A stretch of 64,000 bases of DNA from Verrucomicrobiia bacterium (GTDB lineage Bacteria > Verrucomicrobiota > Verrucomicrobiia > Limisphaerales > Fontisphaeraceae): assembly GCA_026414565.1 (NCBI GenBank), contig JAOAIT010000053.1, positions 62,001-126,000 on the forward strand, written 5' to 3'. The position numbers and the translations under genes are program-made. The notes under the pieces are model-generated. The model was given only the letters and a program-made list of their open reading frames with translations, was not told where the DNA came from and made no database searches. Positions 51,265 through 61,500 of this stretch are shown here, piece by piece (position 1 is the first letter of the stretch; each line of letters starts with the position of its first letter).

Positions 51265-54200
51265 ATGCTAACAAGCAAAATGAAACCTCGCCTGTGGAAA
51301 TTGGGGCTGCTGGCTTGCTGGATGGTTTGTGCTGCAAGCCAGGTTACAGCCGCGTTAACGCATCGTTACACCTTTGAGACGGATGCCCGCGATTCAGTCG
51401 GGGATGCTCATGGCCAACTGGTCAATGGGGCCACGGTGAGCGGCGGGGCACTGGTTCTCAACGGTTCAAGTCAATACCTGAATCTTCCCAACGGACTGCT
51501 GAGCAACCATCACTCCATCACCATCGAAGTCTGGATTACCGACAACGGGAGCGGTACCTGGTCGCGCATTTATGATTTTGGCAGCAGCTCGGCGGGGGAG
51601 GATTTTCCCATTGGCACCTCGGGCACCACAGGTACGCGCTACATGTTTTTGACCCCGCGCAGCGGCAGTGGGACCTTGCGGGGCGCGCACACGGTGACGG
51701 GCGGTGGGGCGGGCGAGCAAATCGTGGAGTGGAGCGGGACAGCCCTGCCGTCGGGCGTCATGAAGCATGTGTTGTGGGTCTATGACGCAGCTACTTTGAC
51801 CGTCCGCTTGTATGTGGATGGACAGGTGGTGGGCATCAATGAGCTCGTGACCATCAAACCGTCCGATTGTGAGCCTACGGTGAACAATTGGATTGGCCGT
51901 TCCCAGTTTTCGGCGGATGCCTTTCTCAATGCCCGCATTCATGAGTTTCGCATCTACGATGAAGCGCTCAGTCCCTTCCAGGTTGCTCTGAATTACAATG
52001 TTGGGCCGGATGTGATCCTGACCAATGCGGGGTCGCCGCAGGCCCTGCGATTGAGCGGCCCTGCTCAACTGGTGTTGGGCGGCTCGGCTTCGCTGAATCT
52101 GCGCGCGGACTTTTCCTCGGTGACCAATGTCAACATCACCTCGGTGCCGGGGGTGGTTTATCGCTCGAGTGATACGAATGTGCTCGTGGTTTCGGCCGCC
52201 GGGCTGGTGACGGCGGTGGACAGTGGCGAGGCGGAACTCACCGCCCAATACCAGGGGCTGGTTTCGACGTGGCGCATCATGGTGCAGCAACCGCCGCAAA
52301 CGTTGCGGCATCGTTACAGCTTCACCACCGATGCCACGGATGCAGTGGGAGGGGCGAACGGGGTTTTGCTCGGCGGCCCGGTCATCTCCAATGGCGCGGT
52401 GCGGTTGAACGGGGTCAATCAGTATGTGGATTTGCCCAATAACATGTTCATGACTTTTACCAGCATCACGTTTGAGGCGTGGGCCACGGATTTTGGCAGC
52501 GGCGGGTGGGCGCGGTTGTGGGATTTTGGCAACAGCTCGGGGGGAGAGGGGAACCAGGGCGGGGGCACAAGCTATATGTTTCTGGCGTGGCCTTATGGGG
52601 GTGGGGGTGGCATTCGGGGTGCCTACAAAACGGCTGCCGGGGCGGAGCAGATCCTGAACATTACGCCCCAGCCCCCCATTGGTGTGCGCCAGCACATTGT
52701 GTGGACACAGGATGCGGCCAGCCAGACGGCGCGCTTGTATGTGAACGGCGTGCTCCGGGGGGTGAACTCATCCTTCACCTACACGCCGGCGGCCATTGGA
52801 GCGACGTTTAACAACTGGCTGGGCCGTTCGCAATACAATGATCCGTGGTTTAATGGCAGCATTGACGAGTTTCGCGTTTACGACGTGGCGATTACCGAGG
52901 CTGAAGTGCAGCAAAATTATTTGTTAGGCCCGGAGGTGTCCCCGCAAAGCGGGCCGGTGACCATCACGACAGCGCCATCTAACACCACGGTTAATGAGGG
53001 GCAACCGGTGACGTTCCGCGTGGCTTACGTGGGGCAGCGGCCGATTCGGGTGCAGTGGTATCGTGATGGCGTGGCCATTCCCGGAGCGACCAATCTGAGT
53101 TTGCGTCTGGCGCAGACCCGCCCGCAGGATGATGGCGCAGTCTTCTCGGTCGCCTTGACCAACGTGGTTTTGGGCACGACCTACGGGGTGGCAAGCAGCG
53201 GGGCCGTGCTCCGGGTGGTCACAGATACGGCACCGCCGCAGGTGGTGCGGGCATTTAACGTGGGCTCGAACGAGGTGCGGCTTGTCTTTTCTGAGCCCCT
53301 CGCGGCGGCCACAGCGACCAATGCAGCCAATTATGCCTTTACCAACGGCCTGGCGGTTCAATCTGCCCGGCTGAGTGAAGATGGCTTGACCGTCAGTCTG
53401 GGGACGGCCGGGTTGAACTATGGGGTAACTTACACGCTGACCCTGCAGGGGATTAGCGATCGGGCCAGCACTCCGAATGTATTGGCGAGCGGTACCACGG
53501 TGACCTTTTTGGCTTCGCCCTATGCCCCGTTGGACATTGGCGGGGCACAACCGGCTTCGTACCAGATTGCACAACCCTCGGGCTACCAGGTGTCTGGCGC
53601 TGGCGAAGGGGCCGGTGGCACGGCCGATCAGTTTGGTTTTCAATACCGGCTGGTCTCCGGTGACTTTGACGTGCGCGTCCAGGTGACGCGCCTGGAGGGG
53701 GGCGATTTGTGGGCACAGGCCGGCTTAATGGCGCGGGAATCACTCGAGGCCAACAGCGTCTTTGCCGCCACCTTCACCTCTCCTGGCGCTGTGGGACAGT
53801 ACTTCCAATATCGGCAGGGGATGGGGCTGCGCTCCGTATCCAGCGGCTCCGTGCCGCCCAATTATCCGCATGTGTGGCTGAGATTGCAGCGTGTGGGCAA
53901 TGAATTCCATGGTTATACGAGTGCCGATGGCCAGACGTGGAGCCGGCTCGGTTCAGTGACGCTGAATGTGGGGCCGGCCATGTACCTGGGCATGGCGGTG
54001 GCCAGCCATGTCAATGGGGCCTTGGCCACGGCTGAGTTCGCGGCTTTGGGTGACAACCCCAGCCAGCTCGTGGCCCCGCTGGTGCAACCAGGTGAGCCGC
54101 TGGGGCCGTCCTCACGCCGCACGGGCCTGGTGATTTCTGAAATTATGTACCGGCCTGCTCCCCGTGCAGATGGCAAAAACCTGGAATATGTTGAGATTTA

Positions 54201-57200
54201 CAATAGCAATCCATTCTTCCATGACCTGAGCGGTTACCGGCTCTCTGGGGACATCAGCTACACCTTCCCGGCAGGCACCAAATTGCCCGGAGGCGGTTTC
54301 TTGGTGGTGGCGGCCAACCCTGGTCAGGTCAGCGAAGTATATGGCCTGCCTCAGGTTTATGGGCCTTACACCAACACTTTGCGCACCAGCGGCACCCTGC
54401 GCCTGCGGGACGAGCAAGATGCCATCCTGCTGGAGATCCAATATCGCAATACCCATCCCTGGCCCATGGCGGCCGACGGCACGGGCCATTCCATTGTGCT
54501 GGCCCGGCCAAGTTATGGCGAGAATGATCCGCGGGCATGGGACATCAGTGACGTGATTGGCGGATCACCGGGCCGTCTGGAAACTTACCGCCCCAGTCCT
54601 TTGCGGGACGTGGTTATCAATGAAATCCTTGCCAATGCCGGGGCGGGGGAAGATTACGTGGAGCTGTACAATCATAGCCGGCAGACCAATGATCTTTCCG
54701 GGTGCATCCTGACGGATACGCCGGCCAACAACAAATTCCGCATTCCTCAGGGCACTTTAATACCGCCGGGCGGGAAATTGGTTTTCTACCAGAGTCAACT
54801 GGGCTTTGGTTTGAAGGCGGGCGGGGACACGATTTACTTCAAGAATCCACAGGCCACGCGGGTTTTGGATGCGGTGCGGTTTGAGGCGCAGGCTGAAGGC
54901 GTGGCATATGGCCGGTGGCCTGATGGGGCCAGGGAGTTTTATCTACTAGGCGAGAAGACGCCCGGCCAGGCCAACAGCGCACCGCGGCCCAGTCCGGTGG
55001 TGATCAACGAAATCATGTATCATCCCTTGAGTGAGAATGACGATGATCAGTATGTGGAGTTGCACAACCCGGGTCAGGCGGCGGTGAATCTGGGTGGGTG
55101 GCAGTTTGTGGATGGGATTCGCTATACTTTCCCGCCGGACACGCTAATCCCAGCGGGGGGTTACTTGGTGGTGGCCCGCAATCGCACCAATCTGCTGGCC
55201 AAATATCCGGGCCTCAGTGGCAGCGTGGTGGTGGGAGATTTTGAGGGCCGGTTGGCCCGCAACGGGGAGCGCCTGGCGCTGGCGCAACCCTGGGTAAATA
55301 TCACCACCAACAATCAGGGGCGTACGGAGACCAATCTGCTCATGGTGGTGGTGGAGGAGGTCACCTACGCGGATGGTGGCCGGTGGGGGCAGTGGTCGGA
55401 TGGCGGAGGCAGCAGCCTGGAATTGCGGGATCCGCGTGCCAATCGGCGGCTGGCCTTCAACTGGGCGGACAGTGACGAAACGCAAAAGGCGCCCTGGACC
55501 ACGATTGCGGTGGTGGACGGCATGTTGGACAACGGCTCCAGTTACAACAACGAGGCCATTGCCTTTTTCCAGGTGGGCCAGTTGGGGGCCGGGGAGTGTT
55601 TGGTGGACAATTTTGAAGTGCTGCGCACCGGCAGCACGCAGAACTTTGCCCTCAATCCCGACTTTGAAAGCGGGATGACAAACTGGGCTGTATATGGATG
55701 CTTTGTGCGATCGCATTTGGCGCCGGGACAGGGCGTGGGCGGTGGGAATGCCCTGCGGCTGCGCACGCATAACCGGTTTTTCACCCTGGCCAATCACGCG
55801 GAAGGGGCCATGACCAGCGGGGCGCTGGCCGCGGGAAATACTGCCACCTTGCGGTTTCAGGCCCGCTGGCTGCGTGGGTGTCCGGACATCATCATGCGCC
55901 TGCGGGGCAACTGGCTCGAGGCCGCTGGACGCATGATTGTCCCGTCCAACCTGGGCACTCCGGGCGCGCCGAACAGCCGCCTGACCACCAATGCGGCGCC
56001 GGCCATTTATGCCGTGACACATCAGCCGGCCTTGCCCGCGGCGGGAGAGCCGGTGCGGGTGATTGCGCGGCTGGAGGACCCGGACGGCGTGACGGGGGCG
56101 TTGCGTTACCGGCTGGACAATCAAAGCTCCTACACGGAGGTGCCACTGCGGGATGATGGTACGCAGGGCGATGAAGTTGCCGGGGACGGCATATACAGTG
56201 CCCTGATCCCGGGTCAAGCTGCGGGAGTGACGGTGGCTTTTGTGGTGGTGGCCCAGGACGGGGGCGGGGTACAAGGCCGTTTCCCGGAATTGTTGGACGA
56301 CAACAGCCCGGCGCGTGAGTGTGTGGTGCGTTGGGGCGAGCCGCAGCCGGCCAGCGCCTTTGGCACCTACCACTTGTGGCTGACCGCCTCCAACGTCACC
56401 CGGTGGGTGACACTGCCGGTGTTGAGCAACGAGGACATTGATGGCACTCTGGTGTACAACGGCCGCGTGATCTACAACATGGGCGCCCGCTATGCCGGCA
56501 GCCCATATCATCAGGCCTTTGACGGCCCCGCCGGCACGCGGGCGTGTCATTACACATGGCAGATGCCCAGCGATGACAAGCTGCTGGGCCATGCTTCGTT
56601 CAACAAGATTCACTGGATTGGCAATGACATTCAGGATGACAATGCCAACGCCAACATTAACGACAGCACCCTCCAGCGGGAGCAGGTGGCCAACGAATTA
56701 TTGCGCGGTCTGGGATTGCCGTGGGTTTATCGCCGTTATGTGATGGTGTATGTCAATGGCGTGCGCCGTGGCCAGTTGATGGAGGATGCCTTGCGCCCCA
56801 GTGTCAGTGTGCCTGACTCTTACTTCCCGGATGATGAAGGGGGTTATCTTTACAAGATTCAACCCTGGTTTGAAGGGGGCGCGCCCAGCACGGGGAACAA
56901 TGCCAACACCCCGTGGCAAAACAAGGAATGGGCCTCGCTGCGACCCTTCACGACGACGGGCGGCGCCTACAAACTGGCGCGTTACCGGTGGAATTACCAG
57001 GTGCGTGAGACGGCCGACAACAACAATAATTACACCAACGTCTTTAATCTCATCACGGCCGCCAATGCGTACAACAGCCCCACCTACGTCAGCAACATGA
57101 TGAAAGTGGCCAACATGGAAAACTGGCTGCGATTGGTGGCGGCCAACCATGCGGCCGGCAACTGGGATTGCTTCGGCATCCAGAATCAACAGAACGTGTA

Positions 57201-59946
57201 TGGTTACGTGAGCCCGAACGTCCCATGGACCTTGTTCATGTTTGACTTCAGCATCGTGCTGGGCAACCGCATCTCCTGGGGGCCGGCGCAGAATTTGGAG
57301 TACGTGGTGCCGGGCAGCGGTTCGTTTGCGGCGGACCCGGCTTGGCAGCGGATTTATTCGAATCCCACCGCCAACCCCAGCAACCCCGGCAATCCCACCT
57401 TCCGCCGTATGTACTGGCGGGCCTTGAAGGAGCTGGCCTTGCGGGTAATGCAGCCGCAGAACATCGAGGCCCTGATGGATGCCCGCTATGCGGCATTCCG
57501 CGCCAGCGGCCTGGCGGCGACCACCCCCCAGCCGATCAAGGACTGGATCGCGTCGGCCCGGGACGGCATTGCGGCCCAGGCGGCGGCGTTTGATACGACA
57601 CAATTTGGGCCGACGGCCACGACGCAGAGCTTCAGCACCAACTCGGTGGTGCTTAATGGCAAGGCGCCCCTGGAGGTGGCCACGATTGAAGTGAATGGCA
57701 TAGCTTATCCGGTGACGTGGACGACCATGACGGATTGGAGTCTGCGTTTGGCGTTGCCGCAGGGCACCAATACCATCCGGATCACGGGACGCGATTATTT
57801 CGGCAACGCCATAACCAGTGCGGTGAGCGAGGTCCGGCTGGTGGTTACCCAGCCCACTGAATCGCCCGAAGGCAAAGTGGTTTTCAGTGAGATCATGGCC
57901 AATCCAGCGGTGCCGGACGCGGAGTATGTGGAGCTGTTTAATACCTCCTCCAACACCACGTTTGATCTTTCCGGCTGGCGCATCAATGGATTGTCCTATG
58001 TTTTCCCGGGAGGATCACTGATTCCGCCGCGGGGGTATTTGGTGGTGGCCAAGAATCGCAATGCCTACTATGCCGCCTATGGCGCCAACGCGCCGTTGCA
58101 CGATGTGTTCAACGGCAATCTTCAGAGCGGGGGAGAGACGCTGACCCTCTTGCGGCCCGGTGTGGAAGCGGGATCGGAGGTGGTGGTCAACCGGGTGCGG
58201 TACGAAAGCGAGGCTCCTTGGGCGCCTGCCACCAATGGCATGGCCTTGCAGCTTTTGGATGTTCAGCAGGACAACCGGCGGGTCAGCAACTGGGGTGTTC
58301 CCTCGTCTGGGTGGCGTTACGTCAGTTATACCGGGACCAACTTGATCGGCACTGCCCAGTTGGTGATGTACCTAAATGGGCTGGGCGAGGTTTATCTCGA
58401 TGACGTGAAGCTGGTGGAGGGATTTGTGGCCGAGCAGGGCACCAACCTCCTGGTGAACGGCGACTTTGAGCTGCCCCTGACCAACGGTTGGACGCTGCCG
58501 CTCAGCAACCAGATCGCCGAGTTAAGCACCACGTTGGTTCGCTCCGGCCAGTACAGCGTGCGATTACGGGCCACCCATGCGCAGGTGGTGGTTAACAATA
58601 CCTCGCTCAAGCAGGCCTTCAGCCCGGGGTTGCCAACGGGCCGTCCATACACCTTGAGCTATTGGTATTACCCCCTGCCGGGCAACCCCAATTTCACCAC
58701 GCGCTTACAGCCAGGCACCATGAATTACACGCACAGCGCCGCGCCGCCGCCTGGTGCCACGCCGGGCACTTCTAATAGTGTGAGCGCCGTGATGCCGCCT
58801 TATCCGGAAATCTGGCTGAACGAGATTCAACCAGAGAATACGGCGGGGGCCGTGGACGGTGCCGGCCGCCGGGAGCCGTGGGTGGAAATTTATAATGGCG
58901 GCACCAACGCGGTGAGCCTGGCAGGCTGGATCCTGGCATCCAGTTATACGAATCTCACCGAGTGGCCCTTCCCGGCTGACGCATTCATCCAACCGGGCGA
59001 GTTTTTGGTGGTGTGGTTGGATGGTCAACCGGGGCGGACGACGGGCCGCGAGTATCATGCTTCGTTCCGTCCAACGCCTGGGACGGGCACCCTGGCGCTG
59101 GCACGGCTGGTTAATGCGGCGCCGCAGGTGGTGGATTATTTGAATTACCGTGGAGTTCCAGCTTCGTGCTCCTATGGTTCAGTGCCCGACGGCCAGCCTT
59201 TCTACCGGCAGGTCATGCAAATTGCCACAGCAGGCACCAATAACACCGGTGCCGCAGCTCCGCTGACGGTGTTTATCAACGAGTGGATGGCGGGCAATCA
59301 AAACTTCCTGGCTGAGCCTGTGACCGGCTTATACGACGATTGGTTTGAGTTGTACAATCCGGGGCCGGCTGCCGCCAATCTGGGCGGTTATTATTTAAGT
59401 GACCGGCTCACCAATCCCTTCATGTTCCGCATCCCCGAGGGATGGGTCATTCCGCCGGGCGGATTCCTTCTGGTTTGGGCGGACAACAACCCTGCGTTGA
59501 ACAGCAATCGCACGCATCTGCATGTGAACTTCCGATTGAATCTGGATGGCGAAGCCATTGGGTTGTTCACGCCGGAGGGTGCGCCGGTGGACACGGTGGT
59601 TTTTGGGCGCCAAACCAACGACGTCAGCGAAGGGCGATTCCCCGATGGCGCTGCCACACGTTATTTCATGGTCAGCCCCACGCCGGGCGCGCCCAACCGG
59701 CTGGGCGCGCCGTCGGCCCCGCCGCAGTTGGTGTCGCCCGTGGTCAATCCAGTTACCCGGACATTGAGCTTCCAGTTCCAGACAGTTCCGGGCCGCCAGT
59801 ATCGGCTGGAATACAAGGACAGTTTGGCGCCTGCGGTGCCGTGGCAGGTTCAGACCAATTATACCGGCTCCGGCCAGCCGGTGACCGTGACGGTGGGGAC
59901 CACCAACGCGCCGCAACGGTATTATCGGCTGGGGACAGGGCCGTAA
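51265..59946 (+). CDS. Giant secreted LamG/lamin-tail/CotH-like protein (about 2893 residues)
   Basis: A signal peptide (KLGLLACWMVCAASQVTA) follows ATG 51265 or 51280. Approximate domains: LamG 30-250; Big_2 257-340; LamG 345-555; Ig 565-650; SbsA-like 655-750 (VRLVFSEPLAAATATNAANY); DUF1349-like sandwich 765-930; lamin-tail domains starting near 953, 1115, 1245, 2204, 2515 and 2668, each opening with an I/V-x-E-I/W motif such as VVINEIMYHP; CotH-kinase-like 1700-2020 (HASFNKIHWIGND, LRLVAANHAAGNWDCFG, LFMFDFSIVLG); carbohydrate-binding-like LLVNGDFELP near 2395; C-terminal module ending QRYYRLGTGP. In the CotH-like part the usual D-x-D metal site appears as D-F-S, so kinase activity is doubtful (judged by eye). 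Such lamin-tail plus CotH proteins are typical of this phylum. A strong terminator follows. Confidence 0.9.
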   Translation: MLTSKMKPRLWKLGLLACWMVCAASQVTAALTHRYTFETDARDSVGDAHGQLVNGATVSGGALVLNGSSQYLNLPNGLLSNHHSITIEVWITDNGSGTWSRIYDFGSSSAGEDFPIGTSGTTGTRYMFLTPRSGSGTLRGAHTVTGGGAGEQIVEWSGTALPSGVMKHVLWVYDAATLTVRLYVDGQVVGINELVTIKPSDCEPTVNNWIGRSQFSADAFLNARIHEFRIYDEALSPFQVALNYNVGPDVILTNAGSPQALRLSGPAQLVLGGSASLNLRADFSSVTNVNITSVPGVVYRSSDTNVLVVSAAGLVTAVDSGEAELTAQYQGLVSTWRIMVQQPPQTLRHRYSFTTDATDAVGGANGVLLGGPVISNGAVRLNGVNQYVDLPNNMFMTFTSITFEAWATDFGSGGWARLWDFGNSSGGEGNQGGGTSYMFLAWPYGGGGGIRGAYKTAAGAEQILNITPQPPIGVRQHIVWTQDAASQTARLYVNGVLRGVNSSFTYTPAAIGATFNNWLGRSQYNDPWFNGSIDEFRVYDVAITEAEVQQNYLLGPEVSPQSGPVTITTAPSNTTVNEGQPVTFRVAYVGQRPIRVQWYRDGVAIPGATNLSLRLAQTRPQDDGAVFSVALTNVVLGTTYGVASSGAVLRVVTDTAPPQVVRAFNVGSNEVRLVFSEPLAAATATNAANYAFTNGLAVQSARLSEDGLTVSLGTAGLNYGVTYTLTLQGISDRASTPNVLASGTTVTFLASPYAPLDIGGAQPASYQIAQPSGYQVSGAGEGAGGTADQFGFQYRLVSGDFDVRVQVTRLEGGDLWAQAGLMARESLEANSVFAATFTSPGAVGQYFQYRQGMGLRSVSSGSVPPNYPHVWLRLQRVGNEFHGYTSADGQTWSRLGSVTLNVGPAMYLGMAVASHVNGALATAEFAALGDNPSQLVAPLVQPGEPLGPSSRRTGLVISEIMYRPAPRADGKNLEYVEIYNSNPFFHDLSGYRLSGDISYTFPAGTKLPGGGFLVVAANPGQVSEVYGLPQVYGPYTNTLRTSGTLRLRDEQDAILLEIQYRNTHPWPMAADGTGHSIVLARPSYGENDPRAWDISDVIGGSPGRLETYRPSPLRDVVINEILANAGAGEDYVELYNHSRQTNDLSGCILTDTPANNKFRIPQGTLIPPGGKLVFYQSQLGFGLKAGGDTIYFKNPQATRVLDAVRFEAQAEGVAYGRWPDGAREFYLLGEKTPGQANSAPRPSPVVINEIMYHPLSENDDDQYVELHNPGQAAVNLGGWQFVDGIRYTFPPDTLIPAGGYLVVARNRTNLLAKYPGLSGSVVVGDFEGRLARNGERLALAQPWVNITTNNQGRTETNLLMVVVEEVTYADGGRWGQWSDGGGSSLELRDPRANRRLAFNWADSDETQKAPWTTIAVVDGMLDNGSSYNNEAIAFFQVGQLGAGECLVDNFEVLRTGSTQNFALNPDFESGMTNWAVYGCFVRSHLAPGQGVGGGNALRLRTHNRFFTLANHAEGAMTSGALAAGNTATLRFQARWLRGCPDIIMRLRGNWLEAAGRMIVPSNLGTPGAPNSRLTTNAAPAIYAVTHQPALPAAGEPVRVIARLEDPDGVTGALRYRLDNQSSYTEVPLRDDGTQGDEVAGDGIYSALIPGQAAGVTVAFVVVAQDGGGVQGRFPELLDDNSPARECVVRWGEPQPASAFGTYHLWLTASNVTRWVTLPVLSNEDIDGTLVYNGRVIYNMGARYAGSPYHQAFDGPAGTRACHYTWQMPSDDKLLGHASFNKIHWIGNDIQDDNANANINDSTLQREQVANELLRGLGLPWVYRRYVMVYVNGVRRGQLMEDALRPSVSVPDSYFPDDEGGYLYKIQPWFEGGAPSTGNNANTPWQNKEWASLRPFTTTGGAYKLARYRWNYQVRETADNNNNYTNVFNLITAANAYNSPTYVSNMMKVANMENWLRLVAANHAAGNWDCFGIQNQQNVYGYVSPNVPWTLFMFDFSIVLGNRISWGPAQNLEYVVPGSGSFAADPAWQRIYSNPTANPSNPGNPTFRRMYWRALKELALRVMQPQNIEALMDARYAAFRASGLAATTPQPIKDWIASARDGIAAQAAAFDTTQFGPTATTQSFSTNSVVLNGKAPLEVATIEVNGIAYPVTWTTMTDWSLRLALPQGTNTIRITGRDYFGNAITSAVSEVRLVVTQPTESPEGKVVFSEIMANPAVPDAEYVELFNTSSNTTFDLSGWRINGLSYVFPGGSLIPPRGYLVVAKNRNAYYAAYGANAPLHDVFNGNLQSGGETLTLLRPGVEAGSEVVVNRVRYESEAPWAPATNGMALQLLDVQQDNRRVSNWGVPSSGWRYVSYTGTNLIGTAQLVMYLNGLGEVYLDDVKLVEGFVAEQGTNLLVNGDFELPLTNGWTLPLSNQIAELSTTLVRSGQYSVRLRATHAQVVVNNTSLKQAFSPGLPTGRPYTLSYWYYPLPGNPNFTTRLQPGTMNYTHSAAPPPGATPGTSNSVSAVMPPYPEIWLNEIQPENTAGAVDGAGRREPWVEIYNGGTNAVSLAGWILASSYTNLTEWPFPADAFIQPGEFLVVWLDGQPGRTTGREYHASFRPTPGTGTLALARLVNAAPQVVDYLNYRGVPASCSYGSVPDGQPFYRQVMQIATAGTNNTGAAAPLTVFINEWMAGNQNFLAEPVTGLYDDWFELYNPGPAAANLGGYYLSDRLTNPFMFRIPEGWVIPPGGFLLVWADNNPALNSNRTHLHVNFRLNLDGEAIGLFTPEGAPVDTVVFGRQTNDVSEGRFPDGAATRYFMVSPTPGAPNRLGAPSAPPQLVSPVVNPVTRTLSFQFQTVPGRQYRLEYKDSLAPAVPWQVQTNYTGSGQPVTVTVGTTNAPQRYYRLGTGP

Positions 59947-59988
59947 GCGATGGCCGCCTTCATTGAAGGCGGGGAGCGGATTCAAATC

Positions 59989-60024
59989 CAGGGGCTTCGG
60001 AGTTTTCCGAAGCCCCTGATTTTT
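59989..60024 (+). terminator. Strong terminator after the lamin-tail/CotH-like gene
   Basis: CAGGGGCTTCGGA (59989-60001) pairs perfectly with TCCGAAGCCCCTG (60006-60018) around a four-base loop, followed by ATTTTT. It lies between two convergent genes. The minus-strand reading has only a poor T-tail, so it mainly serves the plus strand. Confidence 0.88.
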
Positions 60025-60029
60025 AAGGG

Positions 60030-61340
60030 CTAATTCGCCCCCGCACCGCCCTTCACCTCATAGCACCACAACAGTTGGTGATCCCGCAGGAAAAGACGGC
60101 CGTTGGCCAGCGCAGGATAAGCCCAGGATTTTTCCATGGGTTGGCTGCGGGTGGGACGATCCGGTGGATTGAAGCGGCCTTTTTCACGATAGGCCTCGGG
60201 CGTTGCTTCCACCAAAGCCACCGCGCCATTCTCGCCGTGGAGATACAACAGGCCATCGGCATACAGCAGGGAGGCGGCCCCCAGGGAGGGATTTTCCCAT
60301 TTGACCTGGCCGGTGGCGAATTCCAGACACATTAAGCCTTGGGCGCTGGTGCCGTAGAGATAATCGCCCACCAGGACAGCGCCACCGATGGCGGTGGGTA
60401 GTTTGGGGCCAAAATAGACTTCTTCGACCTGCACACTGCCGGCGGCCATGCCCAGCTTGACCGTTCCTCCTCCCGTGCCGGCGCCGGCACTGAAGATCCA
60501 GGTGCCCCGGGCCACAGGGGAGGGGATGTTGGCCTTAAATTTACTGACGGTTTTGTCGTAGCGCCACAACAGCTTGCCGGTTTTGGCGTCCACGCCGACC
60601 AGGCCGCCGGAGATCATTTGCACGTATTGTTTGAGGCCGCCCGTTTCGATCACGATGGCCGAGGCATAGGCGGCTTCATTGGCGCCGCTGATGGGGCATT
60701 TCCAAAGGACGCTGCCGTTGTTCTTGTTCAAAGCTACCAGGGTGGCCTCATTGCCGCCGGGGGTGCAAACCACCACCTCACCATCCACCAGGGGGGACTC
60801 GGCATAGGCCCAGGTGCCGGGCTTGCCCCCAAAATCCTCGCGGAGGCTCTTTTGCCAGCGAATTTTGCCGGTGGCGCTTTCCAGACACGCCAGGTCACCA
60901 TCGGAACTCAGGGCGAACAGCATTTCACCATCCACCGTGGGCGTGGAGCGGGCCGCGGGAAAACGCGGTTGTTGATTGGGATTCCCCACCTTGCCCAGGC
61001 GGGTACGCCAAAGACGTTTGCCGTCCGCCACGTCGTGAGCTTGCACAAATTCGTCTTCCAGACCCTCGTTGGCGAGCACGTACAGACGATTACCTGCCAC
61101 CGCGGGGGCGGCATAACCCTGACCCAAATCCTTCACCTGCCACAAGAGGCGTGGACCTCCAGCAGGCCATTGTTTCAACAGGCCGGTCTCGGGGGAAAGG
61201 CCGTTCCGTTGGGGGCCGCGCCACTGCGGCCAGTCGGCGGCGGTGGCATGGGAAGCCATCCAGGCCAGGCCGGCCATGAGCGTGATGCATAAACCGCTCC
61301 AACGAGACATGAGGCGAGGTAATGTTTTCATAGGAGACAT
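60030..61340 (-). CDS. Exported PQQ-like beta-propeller protein
   Basis: 436 residues with a signal peptide (hydrophobic LCITLMAGLAWMASHATA) followed by ADWPQWRGPQRNGLSPETG, the standard opening of secreted WD40/PQQ-like proteins of Planctomycetota and Verrucomicrobiota. At least six blades are visible, for example LACLESATGKIRWQKSL, LVALNKNNGSVLWKCPI, LVGVDAKTGKLLWRYDK and LMCLEFATGQVKWENPS. The A-x-x-x-x-T/N-G-x-x-x-W pattern is that of BamB/quinoprotein-like propellers. No PQQ-ligand or dehydrogenase catalytic set is recognisable, so a binding or scaffold role is more likely. Alternative start 61331. Confidence 0.87.
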   Translation of the reverse strand: MSPMKTLPRLMSRWSGLCITLMAGLAWMASHATAADWPQWRGPQRNGLSPETGLLKQWPAGGPRLLWQVKDLGQGYAAPAVAGNRLYVLANEGLEDEFVQAHDVADGKRLWRTRLGKVGNPNQQPRFPAARSTPTVDGEMLFALSSDGDLACLESATGKIRWQKSLREDFGGKPGTWAYAESPLVDGEVVVCTPGGNEATLVALNKNNGSVLWKCPISGANEAAYASAIVIETGGLKQYVQMISGGLVGVDAKTGKLLWRYDKTVSKFKANIPSPVARGTWIFSAGAGTGGGTVKLGMAAGSVQVEEVYFGPKLPTAIGGAVLVGDYLYGTSAQGLMCLEFATGQVKWENPSLGAASLLYADGLLYLHGENGAVALVEATPEAYREKGRFNPPDRPTRSQPMEKSWAYPALANGRLFLRDHQLLWCYEVKGGAGAN

Positions 61341-61500
61341 GCGTTTGTTCTGAATTACCCGGCTACTCTAATCAATCTTGGCCCGGCTGGCGAACTTTTA
61401 ATGCAGGGCGCAGCCAGCCCGGCGATGGCGGCAGCGCCAGCGTGTTTGGTCGTTGCAGTTCTGGCTTGGCGCTGGGGCAGGCACGGAGGATAATGGCGGC

